A DNA stretch of 42,720 nt. Source: Methylophaga sp. Lineage in GTDB: Bacteria > Pseudomonadota > Gammaproteobacteria > Nitrosococcales > Methylophagaceae. A model generated the notes under the pieces. The model ran no database searches, was not told where the DNA came from, and worked only from the letters and a program-made list of their open reading frames with translations. A program made the position numbers and the translations under genes. The stretch is taken from NCBI GenBank assembly GCA_002733505.1, contig NVVW01000001.1, positions 7,227 to 49,946 of the forward strand, written 5' to 3'. Within the stretch, counting starts at the first letter, position 1. Each line of letters opens with the position of its first letter. Of the stretch, positions 26,863-35,917 are shown in pieces.

Positions 26863-27660
26863 ATGTCTGACACCCCTGATATCTTAAAAAAAATACTCAA
26901 ACGTAAATCTGAAGAAATCGCAGAGCGTAGCGCTAAAATTTCTATTCATCAAATGAGTGAATTAGCCGAAGCAGCCGATCCACCTCGTGGGTTTGTCACC
27001 GCGATTGAAACAAAAATTAATGCCGGACTGCCTGCGGTCATTGCTGAAATCAAAAAAGCATCACCCAGTAAGGGGCTACTACGAGAAAATTTTATTCCTG
27101 CTGATATTGCCAAAGATTATGCAGCTCATGGCGCGGCGTGTTTATCAGTGCTCACCGATAAAGACTTTTTTCAAGGTGATGAAGAATATCTAAAACAAGC
27201 ACGGGCTGCATGCTCAATTCCCGTTATTCGCAAAGATTTTATTATTGATCCCTACCAAGTGTTTGAAGCGCGCGCTATCGCAGCAGACTGTATATTACTA
27301 ATTGTGTCGGCGCTCAATGACGACCAACTCAGTGAACTTACAAATGTTGCTATGCAGTTAGATATGGATGTATTAGTTGAAGTGCATGATGGCGAAGAAC
27401 TTGAACGAGCACTATTGCTTAATTTACCGTTAATTGGAATTAACAACCGCAACTTAAGTACATTTGAAACGAGCCTTAATACAACACTTGATCTACTTGC
27501 TCGTATACCTGAAAACCATACCGTGATTACGGAAAGTGGAATTCACTCCGCTGATCATATTGCACTAATGCGTGACCACAATGTGAATGGTTTTCTAATT
27601 GGTGAAGCATTTATGCGAGCAAAAAGCCCTGGTGAACAGCTAAGCCAGCTTTTTTGTTAG
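26863..27660 (+). CDS. trpC: Indole-3-glycerol phosphate synthase
   Basis: TrpC closes the indole ring of CdRP. The 265 residues have the (beta/alpha)8 motifs [53 protein letters not shown] and ITESGI. There is no TrpF fusion, so TrpF must be encoded elsewhere. It ends the trp cluster and converges with the crp-like gene across 22 bases. An inverted repeat AACAGCTAA/TTAGCTGTT (27635-27643, 27657-27665) around a T run covers this junction and may terminate transcription. Confidence 0.98.
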   Translation: MSDTPDILKKILKRKSEEIAERSAKISIHQMSELAEAADPPRGFVTAIETKINAGLPAVIAEIKKASPSKGLLRENFIPADIAKDYAAHGAACLSVLTDKDFFQGDEEYLKQARAACSIPVIRKDFIIDPYQVFEARAIAADCILLIVSALNDDQLSELTNVAMQLDMDVLVEVHDGEELERALLLNLPLIGINNRNLSTFETSLNTTLDLLARIPENHTVITESGIHSADHIALMRDHNVNGFLIGEAFMRAKSPGEQLSQLFC

Positions 27661-27665
27661 CTGTT
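27635..27665. terminator. Possible terminator between trpC and the crp-like gene
   Basis: A 9-bp perfect inverted repeat, AACAGCTAA with TTAGCTGTT, encloses 13 bases that include TTTTTTG. The repeat overlaps the end of trpC and lies before the convergent gene's stop. There is no long T run after the stem, so this is a weak call. Confidence 0.35.
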
Positions 27666-27682
27666 TTAGCTGCGACAATTTA

Positions 27683-28354
27683 TTAAACTACGCTCGGTTT
27701 GCGATGCTCTTCATCATAAATAATCATCGTTTTTCCTCGCGCCCACACTAAGCCGCGATCTTGTAAAACACGCAGAACACGCCCCGACATTTCTCGAGAG
27801 CAACCCACCATACGGCTAATTTCTTGTCGCGTTGCTTTAATTTGTATGCCTTCAGGGTGTGACATTGCTTCAGGTTGCTGCGCTAACTCACGCATTGCCG
27901 ACTCAACGCGTCCTGTTACATCCAAGAAAGCTAGATCAGTTGCCTTTCTCGTTACAGACAATAAGCGTTTAGCCATATGTTCAGCCAAAAGCTCTAATAA
28001 TTTAGGATAACATTTGGCAAGCTCATTATTAGCTAAAGATTTTATTTGTTGATAAGTAATCTCTTCTGTCTTACAGGCTGTTCGTGCTTTAATGGTTACT
28101 GTGCGGTCAGTTATATCTGAAAAAAGCCCTATTTCACCCAGAAAATCACCTTGGTTCATATAAGCAATAATGAGTTCGTCTCCATCCTCATTTTCCATGC
28201 TGATTGCAACAGAACCCTCACGAATGTAATATAAAGTATTGGCCTCATCCCCCGGCCTAATAATGATAGATTTTGCGGGATATTGCTTACTGTGGCAGTG
28301 ATGAAAAAAATCCGCTAAATCTTCTTCAATCGCTTTATGCTTCAAATAATCCAT
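27683..28354 (-). CDS. crp: cAMP-receptor-type regulator (Crp/Vfr-like)
   Basis: The protein has 223 residues from the second ATG, which has AAGGG at a better distance than the ATG at 28357. The N-terminal cyclic-nucleotide domain has PGDEANTLYYIREGSVAI and GEIGLFSDITDRTVTIKART; the Arg of the phosphate-binding cassette is kept and the usual Ser is Thr. The C-terminal winged helix reads TRQEISRMVGCSREMSGRVL, very close to Crp recognition helices. Position after trpGDC and opposite OsmC matches Vfr of Pseudomonas. The CRP box of its own promoter is not clear (only one TGTGA half-site). Confidence 0.92.
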   Translation of the reverse strand: MDYLKHKAIEEDLADFFHHCHSKQYPAKSIIIRPGDEANTLYYIREGSVAISMENEDGDELIIAYMNQGDFLGEIGLFSDITDRTVTIKARTACKTEEITYQQIKSLANNELAKCYPKLLELLAEHMAKRLLSVTRKATDLAFLDVTGRVESAMRELAQQPEAMSHPEGIQIKATRQEISRMVGCSREMSGRVLRVLQDRGLVWARGKTMIIYDEEHRKPSVV

Positions 28355-28448
28355 CATTAACCCTTAGTTCTTATAATCATGTCTTAAGGTTATAATACCT
28401 AATTATGGCAAATTTGTTCACATTTTTTTAAATCAGGATATGTTATCG

Positions 28449-28868
28449 ATGAAAGCAAGAGTGAAGTGGGTCGAAGATTTAGTGTTTTTAGGTGAGTCAG
28501 GTACTGGTCACACAGTAGTTATGGATGGTCCTAAAGAGCTAGGCGGGCATGATACAGGCATTAGACCGATGGAGCTTTTACTGCTTGGCATGGGTGGCTG
28601 CACTTCTTTTGATATGATACAAATGCTCACAAAAGCACGACAAGATATCCGTGATTGTGTAGTTGAAATAGAAAGTGAACGTAGCGATGAAATTCCTAAA
28701 GTATTCACAAAAATACATGTTCATTACACAATAACAGGCAAGAATATAAAAGAGTCACAAGTAAAACGTGCTATTGAACTTTCAACAGAAAAGTATTGCA
28801 GCGCTTCACTTATGTTAGGTAAAACAGCCGAAATAATTCACGATTACGAGATCATTGATGTCGACTAA
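28449..28868 (+). CDS. OsmC-family protein
   Basis: The protein has 139 residues from the ATG at 28449, with AGGA 10 bases upstream; an earlier ATG at 28440 is too close to that SD. It has the OsmC/YhfA pattern: KARVKWVEDLVFLGESGTGH, RPMELLLLGMGGCTSFDMI (with the Cys of the peroxidase site) and the second Cys in STEKYCSASLML. Family members reduce organic hydroperoxides; YhfA-type members are of less certain activity. It is divergent from the crp-like gene, and its end overlaps the next gene by 11 bases. Confidence 0.9.
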   Translation: MKARVKWVEDLVFLGESGTGHTVVMDGPKELGGHDTGIRPMELLLLGMGGCTSFDMIQMLTKARQDIRDCVVEIESERSDEIPKVFTKIHVHYTITGKNIKESQVKRAIELSTEKYCSASLMLGKTAEIIHDYEIIDVD

Positions 28869-30516
28869 TGCGCTAAATACAACACAGCAAACATTTGATC
28901 GAATTGAACACAGTTATTTAAGCACATGGTGTCGATTTAATCCTGAGGCATCACTAGAAGCGGGCATTGATGATTATGCTGATAAGTTAAGGCCTTTTGA
29001 AGACGAGACTATTGGTATTCAAATTGTGCTCAATGAAAAATGTCTTGCGGCATTAGATGAAATTGAACCTTCGCAACTCGATCCGGCGCGTAACATTCGA
29101 TATAAAATTCTGCAAGGGCGAACAGAAATTGATCATCATTCATTAATGGATCATGATTGGCGACATCGCGATCCCACTCAGTTCTTACCCATTAATGCAT
29201 TACACCAACTAACCATTCGACCTGTAAGCCATTTTAAAAAGGCGCTTAAAGCACGTTTAACGGCTATTCCAAACCATCTGCGTGAAGCAAAAAATTATTT
29301 AACAGCCGTACCTGAAGTGATCCCCAGAGCATGGTTAGATATGGCGCTTGCTGAAACTGAAGCGGGCATTGAATATTGCCACCATCTACACCTACATCCC
29401 ATGGTTGATCAGGCGTTCCAACAAAATGATCGCATCGAACAAGCGACCGCCGATGCTGCACAATCATTGGATCGCTTTGCCCAAACATTGCGCCGACTTG
29501 CACCGAAATGTAAAGGTGACTTCGCTAGTGGTCGCGAGCACTTTGACCGTTTATTGCAGCAACAGCATTTCTTACCTATTAATGCACATAGCTTATTAGC
29601 ATTTGGACAGCAGTTATTTGACACTACCCAACAACAATTAAATACAGCACTAGCTGAAAGCACGCTATCACTCGATGATATTCAGCAGCAACACCCTACT
29701 TCTGAGTCATTACTACTTCACTATCAACAAGAAATGCAGGCTGCAGAATTATTTTTAAAAGAACATGATTTAATTACATTACCCACACGGCAAACGCTTC
29801 ATGTTGTAACCACACCTAAATTTCTACAACATCAAATCCCCTTTGCCGCCTACTTAGATCCAAGTGTTGCTGATTTTAGCCAAACAGGCTATTACTACGT
29901 TACACCAACATCAACTGATGATGAATTGAAAGAACATAATAATGCGGCCATCAGTCAAACCAGCATACATGAAACATGGCCAGGTCATCATTTACAATTC
30001 GTAACTGCAAATCAATCTGCCGAAGGCAATAGCCTACTCCATCGTTTAAATCCTAGTGCCACGCTCTATGAAGGCTGGGCCTTATATTGTGAGCAGATGA
30101 TGCTTGAGCAGGGTTTTAATCGTTACCCTGGTCAACATATCATTATGCTACGTGATCGCTTGTGGCGTGCATTACGCATTATTATTGATGTCGAAATCCA
30201 CACTCAAGGTCTAAGCTTGGAGGATGCCGCGCAAAAAATGGTCGATACTCTAGATTTTAGCAAACAACAAGCGTTGGCAGAGCTAAACTGGTATAGCCAA
30301 TCACCCACCATTGCTATGAGCTATGCCGTAGGTTGGGCGCTGATTAATGCCTTACGCGATATTATCAATCCTGCAAACAACGCTGAGCTGAAACAATTTC
30401 ACGATAGTTTATTAGCCTCCGGTTCCATTGCCCTACCCCTAGTTATACAACGTCAGTTCGGTGAAGACCTATGGCAAAAATGTTGTCACCATGTATTTGG
30501 TGAACGCTATGAATAG
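28858..30516 (+). CDS. DUF885 family protein (putative metallopeptidase)
   Basis: The protein has 552 residues from the ATG at 28858, overlapping the OsmC gene by 11 bases; a TTG codon one position earlier is less likely. The DUF885 signature HETWPGHHLQF is present, followed by LYEGWALYCEQMM, which supplies the distal Glu. The family is thought to be zinc carboxypeptidase-like, acting on short peptides; substrates are mostly unknown. No signal peptide, so it is cytoplasmic. Coupled to osmC and followed by ycgL. Confidence 0.9.
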   Translation: MSTNALNTTQQTFDRIEHSYLSTWCRFNPEASLEAGIDDYADKLRPFEDETIGIQIVLNEKCLAALDEIEPSQLDPARNIRYKILQGRTEIDHHSLMDHDWRHRDPTQFLPINALHQLTIRPVSHFKKALKARLTAIPNHLREAKNYLTAVPEVIPRAWLDMALAETEAGIEYCHHLHLHPMVDQAFQQNDRIEQATADAAQSLDRFAQTLRRLAPKCKGDFASGREHFDRLLQQQHFLPINAHSLLAFGQQLFDTTQQQLNTALAESTLSLDDIQQQHPTSESLLLHYQQEMQAAELFLKEHDLITLPTRQTLHVVTTPKFLQHQIPFAAYLDPSVADFSQTGYYYVTPTSTDDELKEHNNAAISQTSIHETWPGHHLQFVTANQSAEGNSLLHRLNPSATLYEGWALYCEQMMLEQGFNRYPGQHIIMLRDRLWRALRIIIDVEIHTQGLSLEDAAQKMVDTLDFSKQQALAELNWYSQSPTIAMSYAVGWALINALRDIINPANNAELKQFHDSLLASGSIALPLVIQRQFGEDLWQKCCHHVFGERYE

Positions 30517-30627
30517 AGTTAAGAATACGACATGTCGCGCTCCTACTCAGAGCTTTTAACGCTACATTCTTCATGGAACTGTGGTACAAACAATCTATCT
30601 CCCATATTTATTAGGATCCTATCTAGC

Positions 30628-30906
30628 ATGATTGCATACATCTATAAAAGCCGAAAAAAAGCCGAGCTCTATCTTTATGTTGCCAACAAAGATGATTTTT
30701 CAAATGTGCCGCAAGCACTTTATGATTCAATGGGTAAAGAACCCGTATTTGTGATGGAAATTGAACTCATCCTAGCAAGGAAACTAGCGCGTGAAAACAT
30801 AGAAACTGTCATAAAAAATCTAAAAGAACAAGGTTTTCATGTTCAAATGCCACCTCAAATACAAAATATCACTACTTTTAAAGAACCCGCAAATTATGTT
30901 AACTAA
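30628..30906 (+). CDS. ycgL: YcgL-domain protein
   Basis: The protein has 92 residues from the ATG at 30628 (MIAYIYKSRKKAELYLYVAN). It matches the YcgL/DUF709 domain: a short beta start, KKDDF-like block (KDDFSNVPQALYDSMG), LARENIETVIKNLKEQGFHVQMPP. An in-frame ATG at 30532 would add 32 residues with no family resemblance, so I reject it. AGGA lies 11 bases upstream. Function unknown. Confidence 0.85.
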   Translation: MIAYIYKSRKKAELYLYVANKDDFSNVPQALYDSMGKEPVFVMEIELILARKLARENIETVIKNLKEQGFHVQMPPQIQNITTFKEPANYVN

Positions 30907-30982
30907 TAGCCGTGACTATTGTTCGGTATTACATGTTTATCAACACTAGGTTACAATTTCGACACCCTCCAATCCAATTTAT

Positions 30983-32347
30983 ATGAGAAATCACATGGAA
31001 AACACTAAAATGAGTCTAACAGTCAAAGTACTACTAGGCATGGCTTTAGGTATTATTGTCGGTTTGTTTATTAATCTTGGCGGGCTGAATGCACCCGGTT
31101 CATTTGTCAACGAAAACATTGTTAATGGCTTATTTCACGTTGTGGGGACAATGTTTATCAACGCTTTAAAAATGTTGGTGGTTCCTTTGGTTTTTTTCTC
31201 GCTTATTTGTGGTGTATGCGGCATTGGTGATATCAAAATGCTAGGCCGCGTGGGAGGTAAGTCATTTGCTTTATATATGATGACTACCGCTATTGCTATT
31301 GCTACCGCTCTTTTAATTGCCACATCATTTGGTATTGGTAAAGGAATGGACCAAACTACAGACATCGAATTTGTAGGCAAAGAATCACCACCACTCACTC
31401 AAGTACTGATTGATATTATTCCCTCAAACCCCATTAATGCGATGGCAAATGGTGATATGTTACCGCTTATTTTCTTTTCTATCTTACTAGGAATAAGCAT
31501 GTTATTAGTGGGTCGAAAAGCCAAGGGGCTTGTCGAGGGCGCTGAAGTAGCTAATGAAATAATGATGAAAATGGTTACCATTGTCATGGCGGTTGCACCC
31601 TACGCCGTATTTGCTTTAATTGCTAAAGCTATAGCAACCCTTGGACTGGCGTTATTAGTTTCATTAGCAGGCTATGTTGCCGTGCTGGTGGGTAGTCTTC
31701 TACTCCATTTATTTGTCACCTTGATGATTGTGCTCAAAGTTTTTTCTGGTTTAAGCCCTGCCCTATTTCTCAAAAAAATCAGAAACGCACAAGTATTTGC
31801 ATTTAGTACCGCCAGCTCTAATGCCACTATTCCGGTTACCATGAGAACAGTAACTGAACGCATGGGTGTCAACAATTCTGTCGCCTCTTTCACCGTTCCT
31901 TTTGGCGCCACTATTAATATGGATGGCACCGCTATTATGCAAGGTGTAGCCACGGTATTTATTGCTAATGTTTATGGTGTCGATTTAGGAATTACTGGCT
32001 ACTTGACCGTTATTATTATGTCCGTACTGGCATCAATTGGTACAGCAGGCGTACCGGGCGTAGGTTTGATTATGCTATCAATGGTATTTACCCAAGTGGG
32101 CTTACCCATTGAAGGTATCGGTTTGATTTTAGGCGTTGACCGTTTAATGGATATGATTAGAACCGCAGTTAATGTTTCCGGTGATGCTGTTGTTTCTAGT
32201 ATTGTTGCTAAAAGCGAAGGCAAAATGGATTTAGCTATTTATAATGATCCAGATGCTGGTGTAGTCGGCACTCATGGTTTGCATATTGATGAAGCTGTCG
32301 AAAAAGAGCTAGCTGATACCATTCAAAAAACGCATGATCATACTTAA
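30983..32347 (+). CDS. Dicarboxylate/amino acid:cation symporter (DAACS)
   Basis: The protein has 454 residues with eight membrane helices and the two hairpin loops of the glutamate/aspartate family (GltP, GltT, DctA). Conserved blocks are TASSNATIPVTMRTV (first hairpin, SSNATIP where others have SSxxTLP), NMDGTAIMQGVATVF (substrate/Na site) and GTAGVPGVGLIML (second hairpin). The substrate is likely an acidic amino acid or C4-dicarboxylate. Starts at 30983 or 30995 are possible. The last codon and the TAA stop lie in the edge of a MITE-like element; without it the frame would run 8 codons further. Confidence 0.93.
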   Translation: MRNHMENTKMSLTVKVLLGMALGIIVGLFINLGGLNAPGSFVNENIVNGLFHVVGTMFINALKMLVVPLVFFSLICGVCGIGDIKMLGRVGGKSFALYMMTTAIAIATALLIATSFGIGKGMDQTTDIEFVGKESPPLTQVLIDIIPSNPINAMANGDMLPLIFFSILLGISMLLVGRKAKGLVEGAEVANEIMMKMVTIVMAVAPYAVFALIAKAIATLGLALLVSLAGYVAVLVGSLLLHLFVTLMIVLKVFSGLSPALFLKKIRNAQVFAFSTASSNATIPVTMRTVTERMGVNNSVASFTVPFGATINMDGTAIMQGVATVFIANVYGVDLGITGYLTVIIMSVLASIGTAGVPGVGLIMLSMVFTQVGLPIEGIGLILGVDRLMDMIRTAVNVSGDAVVSSIVAKSEGKMDLAIYNDPDAGVVGTHGLHIDEAVEKELADTIQKTHDHT

Positions 32348-32532
32348 CCTGAATTCTGGATAAGGAAAGTAGGTGAAAAAGACTAACCTATTCCGTCATT
32401 CCCGTAGTCTTTTTAGCGGGAATCTAGTATTTAGAGCATAGATCCCGGCTAAGTTTGTGCTCAGCTTGACTGGGTAAACCTACCGGGATGACGAAAAACA
32501 AACTAAATTCTCTTATCCAGAACTCAGGTTAA
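32344..32532. mobile_element. MITE-like element, TTAACCTGA-end family, with REP core
   Basis: The ends at 32344-32364 and 32512-32532 are inverted repeats of 21 bases with one mismatch, TTAACCTGA outward, then TTCTGGATAAG inward. They belong to the same family as the element at 18185-18424 (the same TTAACCTGAG and GGATAAG blocks). TA plus one base borders both sides. The core (32394-32493) is a REP-like pair. The element sits between a symporter and a yqhA remnant. Confidence 0.8.
32394..32493. repeat. Paired REP-like palindromes in the element core
   Basis: A first unit CGTCATTCCCG ... GCGGGAATC (32394-32423) and a second unit GATCCCGG ... CCGGGATGACG (32441-32493) face each other around a 16-base spacer. 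This is the CGTCAT...ATC / GAT...TGACG design of REP or BIME-type repeats. The same design occurs at 38481-38559. Confidence 0.7.
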
Positions 32533-32661
32533 ATAATAAGCATCGATTGTTGCCATAAAAAACATAGCAAAGGCTGTTATTAAGCTAGAAACAACAGCAA
32601 TCACAATAACAAACCGACTATTCCATAATAGGCCTTCAAATATTTTTTCTACCGATTTCAT
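32524..32661 (-). pseudogene. yqhA: YqhA-family (UPF0114) remnant, 5' end only
   Basis: A 45-codon frame reads MKSVEKIFEGLLWNSRFVIV and then a membrane helix AVVSSLITAFAMFFMAT. It matches the N-terminus of YqhA/UPF0114 membrane proteins. It ends at TGA inside the end of the MITE-like element. The remaining two thirds of a normal gene are missing; the sequence beyond the element is the symporter on the other strand. The remnant lies 16 bases after panD on the same strand. Confidence 0.7.
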
Positions 32662-32676
32662 GGTGAAAATATTTCC

Positions 32677-33057
32677 TTACGCGGCTTGTATAGGAATAGA
32701 GTGACGCATATGTGTTATAACGTTATTTTCATCTAAATAGACCAATGTAGGTTTAAATTGCTCCACTTCTTTTTCATCCAGCATTGTATAAGCACAAATG
32801 ATAATTCGATCGCCCGGCGAAGCTTTATGCGCAGCAGCACCATTCACTGAGATGATATGAGAATCTGCTTCAGCGCGAATCGCATAGGTTGTAAAACGCT
32901 CACCATTGGTGACATTGTAGATCTGGATTTGTTCATACTCGTGGATACCAGCGGCATCCAATAATTTGCTATCAATCGCGCACGAGCCTTCGTACTCAAG
33001 CTCTGAGTGCGTTACACAAGCACGGTGAAGTTTCGTTTTAAGTAAGGTCAGTTGCAT
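32677..33057 (-). CDS. panD: Aspartate 1-decarboxylase (self-processing)
   Basis: PanD makes beta-alanine from aspartate for pantothenate. The 126-residue proenzyme cleaves itself between Gly24 and Ser25, here in [10 protein letters not shown], which creates the pyruvoyl group. [15 protein letters not shown] is conserved. It follows panC on the same strand, separated by 54 bases. Confidence 0.98.
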   Translation of the reverse strand: MQLTLLKTKLHRACVTHSELEYEGSCAIDSKLLDAAGIHEYEQIQIYNVTNGERFTTYAIRAEADSHIISVNGAAAHKASPGDRIIICAYTMLDEKEVEQFKPTLVYLDENNVITHMRHSIPIQAA

Positions 33058-33111
33058 AATCCGACTATTTCATAGTTAATTTGTTGCATATTATCGCATT
33101 TTTAGCCCAAT

Positions 33112-33963
33112 TCAATCAAGATCACAGGCAATATTGTCTATTAACCGTGCACGGCCTAATCGTGCGGCTAATAAAACCCGCAGTGCTTTATCTGATGATT
33201 TTGCAGGTGTTAGGTTGCCTGCATGCCTAATATCAACATAGTCTGGTTCAAAACCTAATTGTTTTAATTCAGCTATTGCTTGTTGCTCTAGTTTGGAAAA
33301 ATCCGTCTCACCCTTTATAAGTTTTATTTTAATATCATTCAATATTCGATAAAGAGATGCTGCTTGTTGACGTTGTTGCTCAGTTAAATATTGATTTCGA
33401 GAGCTCATTGCTAAGCCATTTTTCTCACGAAATGTAGCTGCGCCTATAATTTCGGTAGCAAAATTTAAATCTATCACCATTTTTTTGATTAACAGTAATT
33501 GCTGATAATCTTTTTCACCAAATACGGCCACATCTGGCTGAACCATATTAAATAATTTTGCAACAACGGTAGCTACACCGTCAAAGTGTCCTGGGCGTGC
33601 TTGACCACATAGCTTGTCATCTATTGCGGGCACGGTGATCTTTGCTTGACCGTCCATACCTTCGGGATACATTGTTTGCACTGTCGGTATAAACACGCCG
33701 GCACATTCAACTGATATAAGTTGCTCAATATCTGCATCCAAAGTACGCGGATAAGCCGATAGATCTGTCTTATCATCAAACTGCAAAGGATTCACAAATA
33801 GGCTGACAATGACTTTATCTGCTATCTGTTTTGCCGTTTCCACCAATGATAAATGGCCTTGATGTAAGTTGCCCATAGTAGGCACTAATGCAACGCGTTG
33901 CCCTGCTTTTTTCCACTGTGTAATTTGTTGTCGCAGTTCCGTGACTGTGGTGATTTTTTTCAT
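33112..33963 (-). CDS. panC: Pantothenate synthetase
   Basis: PanC condenses pantoate with beta-alanine using ATP. It has 283 residues. The nucleotidyl-transferase motif is PTMGNLHQGHLSL (28-40), GEKDYQQL follows, and the KMSKS-like motif is in MSSRNQYLT. The ATG overlaps the panB stop by 4 bases (ATGA). Confidence 0.98.
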   Translation of the reverse strand: MKKITTVTELRQQITQWKKAGQRVALVPTMGNLHQGHLSLVETAKQIADKVIVSLFVNPLQFDDKTDLSAYPRTLDADIEQLISVECAGVFIPTVQTMYPEGMDGQAKITVPAIDDKLCGQARPGHFDGVATVVAKLFNMVQPDVAVFGEKDYQQLLLIKKMVIDLNFATEIIGAATFREKNGLAMSSRNQYLTEQQRQQAASLYRILNDIKIKLIKGETDFSKLEQQAIAELKQLGFEPDYVDIRHAGNLTPAKSSDKALRVLLAARLGRARLIDNIACDLD

Positions 33964-34760
33964 TGGTACTCATGCTGTGGCTGTGGAAAAGAACCACTTT
34001 TCACATCACCCACATATTTCTCTATAGCATCAGCAATACTGTCCGTTTCTGCCAAAAAATCATGATTAAATGGTTGTGTTTTACCCGAGGAGATGCCAAT
34101 CATATCGTATAAAATCAGCACTTGCCCATCGCAAGATTTACCCGCGCCGAAACCAATAACAGGAATCGTCAACTCAGCTGTTATTTGTGCGCCCACTGTG
34201 GCAGGCACACATGCAAGCACCACCATTTCGGCACCTGCTTGTTGCAAACCTTTGGCATCTTTAAGTAATTTTTGAACAGCCTTGTCACTCCATTTTTGTG
34301 ATTGGTAACCGCTCAAACGATGTTCCGATTGTGGCAATAGCCCGAGATGGCCACAAACAGGAATTCCGCGCTCGGTGAGCTCTCGAACCGTTTCTTCTAT
34401 CACCGCGCCACCGCCTTCAAGTTTAACCATTTGGGCACCGCCACTTGTCATCAAACGTGCTGCATTTTGAGCGGCTTGTTGTGGTGTCGCATAACTCATA
34501 AAGGGCATATCAATCACCACAAATGCGCGCTGGCTACCTCGCAATACGTGACGACAATGGTAGATCATATCGTCAACCGTCACCGGAACCGTGCTTTCAT
34601 GACCTTGTACAACCGTGCCTAATGAATCCCCCACCAATATCATATCAACACCAGCCGCATCCATTATTTTACTAAAACTAGCATCATACGACGTTAGCAT
34701 CACAATTTTGTTTTGCTCTGCTTTCATTTTTTGTAAGTCTGTTAAATTCAATCGAGTCAT
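33960..34760 (-). CDS. panB: 3-methyl-2-oxobutanoate hydroxymethyltransferase
   Basis: PanB makes ketopantoate with methylene-THF. It has 266 residues with MLTSYDASFSKIMDAAGVD, GDSLGTVVQGHESTVPVT and the catalytic Glu in KLEGGGAV. It is the first gene of panB-panC-panD. A 12-base gap separates it from the upstream deoxynucleoside kinase gene. Confidence 0.98.
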   Translation of the reverse strand: MTRLNLTDLQKMKAEQNKIVMLTSYDASFSKIMDAAGVDMILVGDSLGTVVQGHESTVPVTVDDMIYHCRHVLRGSQRAFVVIDMPFMSYATPQQAAQNAARLMTSGGAQMVKLEGGGAVIEETVRELTERGIPVCGHLGLLPQSEHRLSGYQSQKWSDKAVQKLLKDAKGLQQAGAEMVVLACVPATVGAQITAELTIPVIGFGAGKSCDGQVLILYDMIGISSGKTQPFNHDFLAETDSIADAIEKYVGDVKSGSFPQPQHEYQ

Positions 34761-34772
34761 GTGCTTACCTTT

Positions 34773-35429
34773 TTACTTGCTAACCGGCAATGGATTGTAA
34801 TAATGTCGACCACTGGTCAATGTACTAATTTGCACTAATAAATTCTGATAATCTTGTTCACTATTAACCAGATCAATTTGCTCTGCATTGACAATCAATA
34901 ACGGTGAAGCATCATAATAGTGAAAAAATTCGGCATAGCTGTCAGCCAATCGCTGTAAATAACCATCTTCAATATGCTGTTCATAGCCAATGCCGCGTTG
35001 ATTGACCCGTGCTTTCAAGACGGTCATCGGTGCTTGCAAATAAATCACTAAATCAGGAATGCGATGTTGCATTGTCAGATTGTCATAGACCATATTATAT
35101 AAAGCAAGTTCATCATCATCTAAGGTGATTTGGGCAAAGATACGATCTTTTTCAACCATAAAGTCCGTTACTTTTAGGCTAGAAAATAAGTCATCTTGTT
35201 GCAATTCTTTGCTCAAGCGCACCCGTTGCATTAAAAAACTTAATTGTGTGGGCAATGCTGATTGTTTGGGGTGAATATAAAACTTTTCTAAAAAAGGATT
35301 ATTCTCGGGCTGTTCAAGCACTGTCGTGGCTGAAAAACTTTCAGCCAATCGCTTAACCAAATGTGTTTTGCCGACACCAATCGGGCCTTCGACAGCTATG
35401 TAATGATGTGGAATATCTAATATTGTCAT
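34773..35429 (-). CDS. Deoxynucleoside kinase (dGK/dAK family)
   Basis: The protein has 218 residues with the P-loop GPIGVGKTHL (15-24), an early EQPENNPFLEKFY (substrate-binding Glu), and DLVIYLQAPMTVLKARVNQRG, as in deoxyadenosine/deoxyguanosine kinases. It salvages deoxynucleosides. Its place between folK and panB is common in gammaproteobacteria. The ATG overlaps the folK stop (ATGA). Confidence 0.9.
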   Translation of the reverse strand: MTILDIPHHYIAVEGPIGVGKTHLVKRLAESFSATTVLEQPENNPFLEKFYIHPKQSALPTQLSFLMQRVRLSKELQQDDLFSSLKVTDFMVEKDRIFAQITLDDDELALYNMVYDNLTMQHRIPDLVIYLQAPMTVLKARVNQRGIGYEQHIEDGYLQRLADSYAEFFHYYDASPLLIVNAEQIDLVNSEQDYQNLLVQISTLTSGRHYYNPLPVSK

Positions 35430-35917
35430 AGTAAGTCTAAGTTAATTCTATTTAATCCTGCTCGTGGGCAATTTTGAACTAAGCTGGCGACATTACCCAA
35501 TTTTGGAATAATTAAATCGGGCGTTATTTCAGCTAAAGGATAAAGCACAAAGGCGCGCTCAGTAAGGCCGGGATGAGGAATCGTTAATCGCTCATCATTA
35601 ATTTCTTGATCGCCATATACCAATATGTCTAAATCAAGCGTGCGTTCTCCCCAATGCCTTAATTTTACTCGTCCTTGCTGTTGTTCGATAGTTTGTAGTT
35701 GATCTAATAGTTCACTCGCCGACAATTGGCTGGTCAATTCAACAACGGCATTGATATAATCGGGCTGATCCTGTGGCCCCATCGGCGGGCTAGCATATAA
35801 TGAAGACTGCTTAATAAGCTTTGTTTCAGGCAAAGCGTGCAATGCTTTTATTGCCATTAATACCTGCTTAATCGGCGCGGCTAAATTACTTCCTAAGCCA
35901 ATAAAAATACCGTTCAT
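35426..35917 (-). CDS. folK: HPPK: 6-hydroxymethyl-dihydropterin pyrophosphokinase
   Basis: FolK transfers pyrophosphate to 6-hydroxymethyl-dihydropterin in folate synthesis. It has 163 residues from the ATG that overlaps the pcnB stop by one base (TGATG); a GTG start at 35920 is possible. It has GIFIGLGSNL, SPPMGPQDQPDYINAVVEL and the ERTLDLDILVYGD signature. Confidence 0.97.
   Translation of the reverse strand: MNGIFIGLGSNLAAPIKQVLMAIKALHALPETKLIKQSSLYASPPMGPQDQPDYINAVVELTSQLSASELLDQLQTIEQQQGRVKLRHWGERTLDLDILVYGDQEINDERLTIPHPGLTERAFVLYPLAEITPDLIIPKLGNVASLVQNCPRAGLNRINLDLL

Noticed and set aside
28375..28440. CRP-binding site in the crp/osmC intergenic region
   Set aside because: Only one half-site (TGTGA on the minus strand) is present; the other half is TTGCC, too far from TCACA.
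30532..30627. 32-residue extension of the YcgL-domain protein
   Set aside because: YcgL proteins start at the MIAYIYKS-type strand; the extension shows no similarity to the family.
31135..32223. Open frames antisense to the symporter
   Set aside because: They mirror codon structure of the membrane protein and have no SD or recognisable domain.
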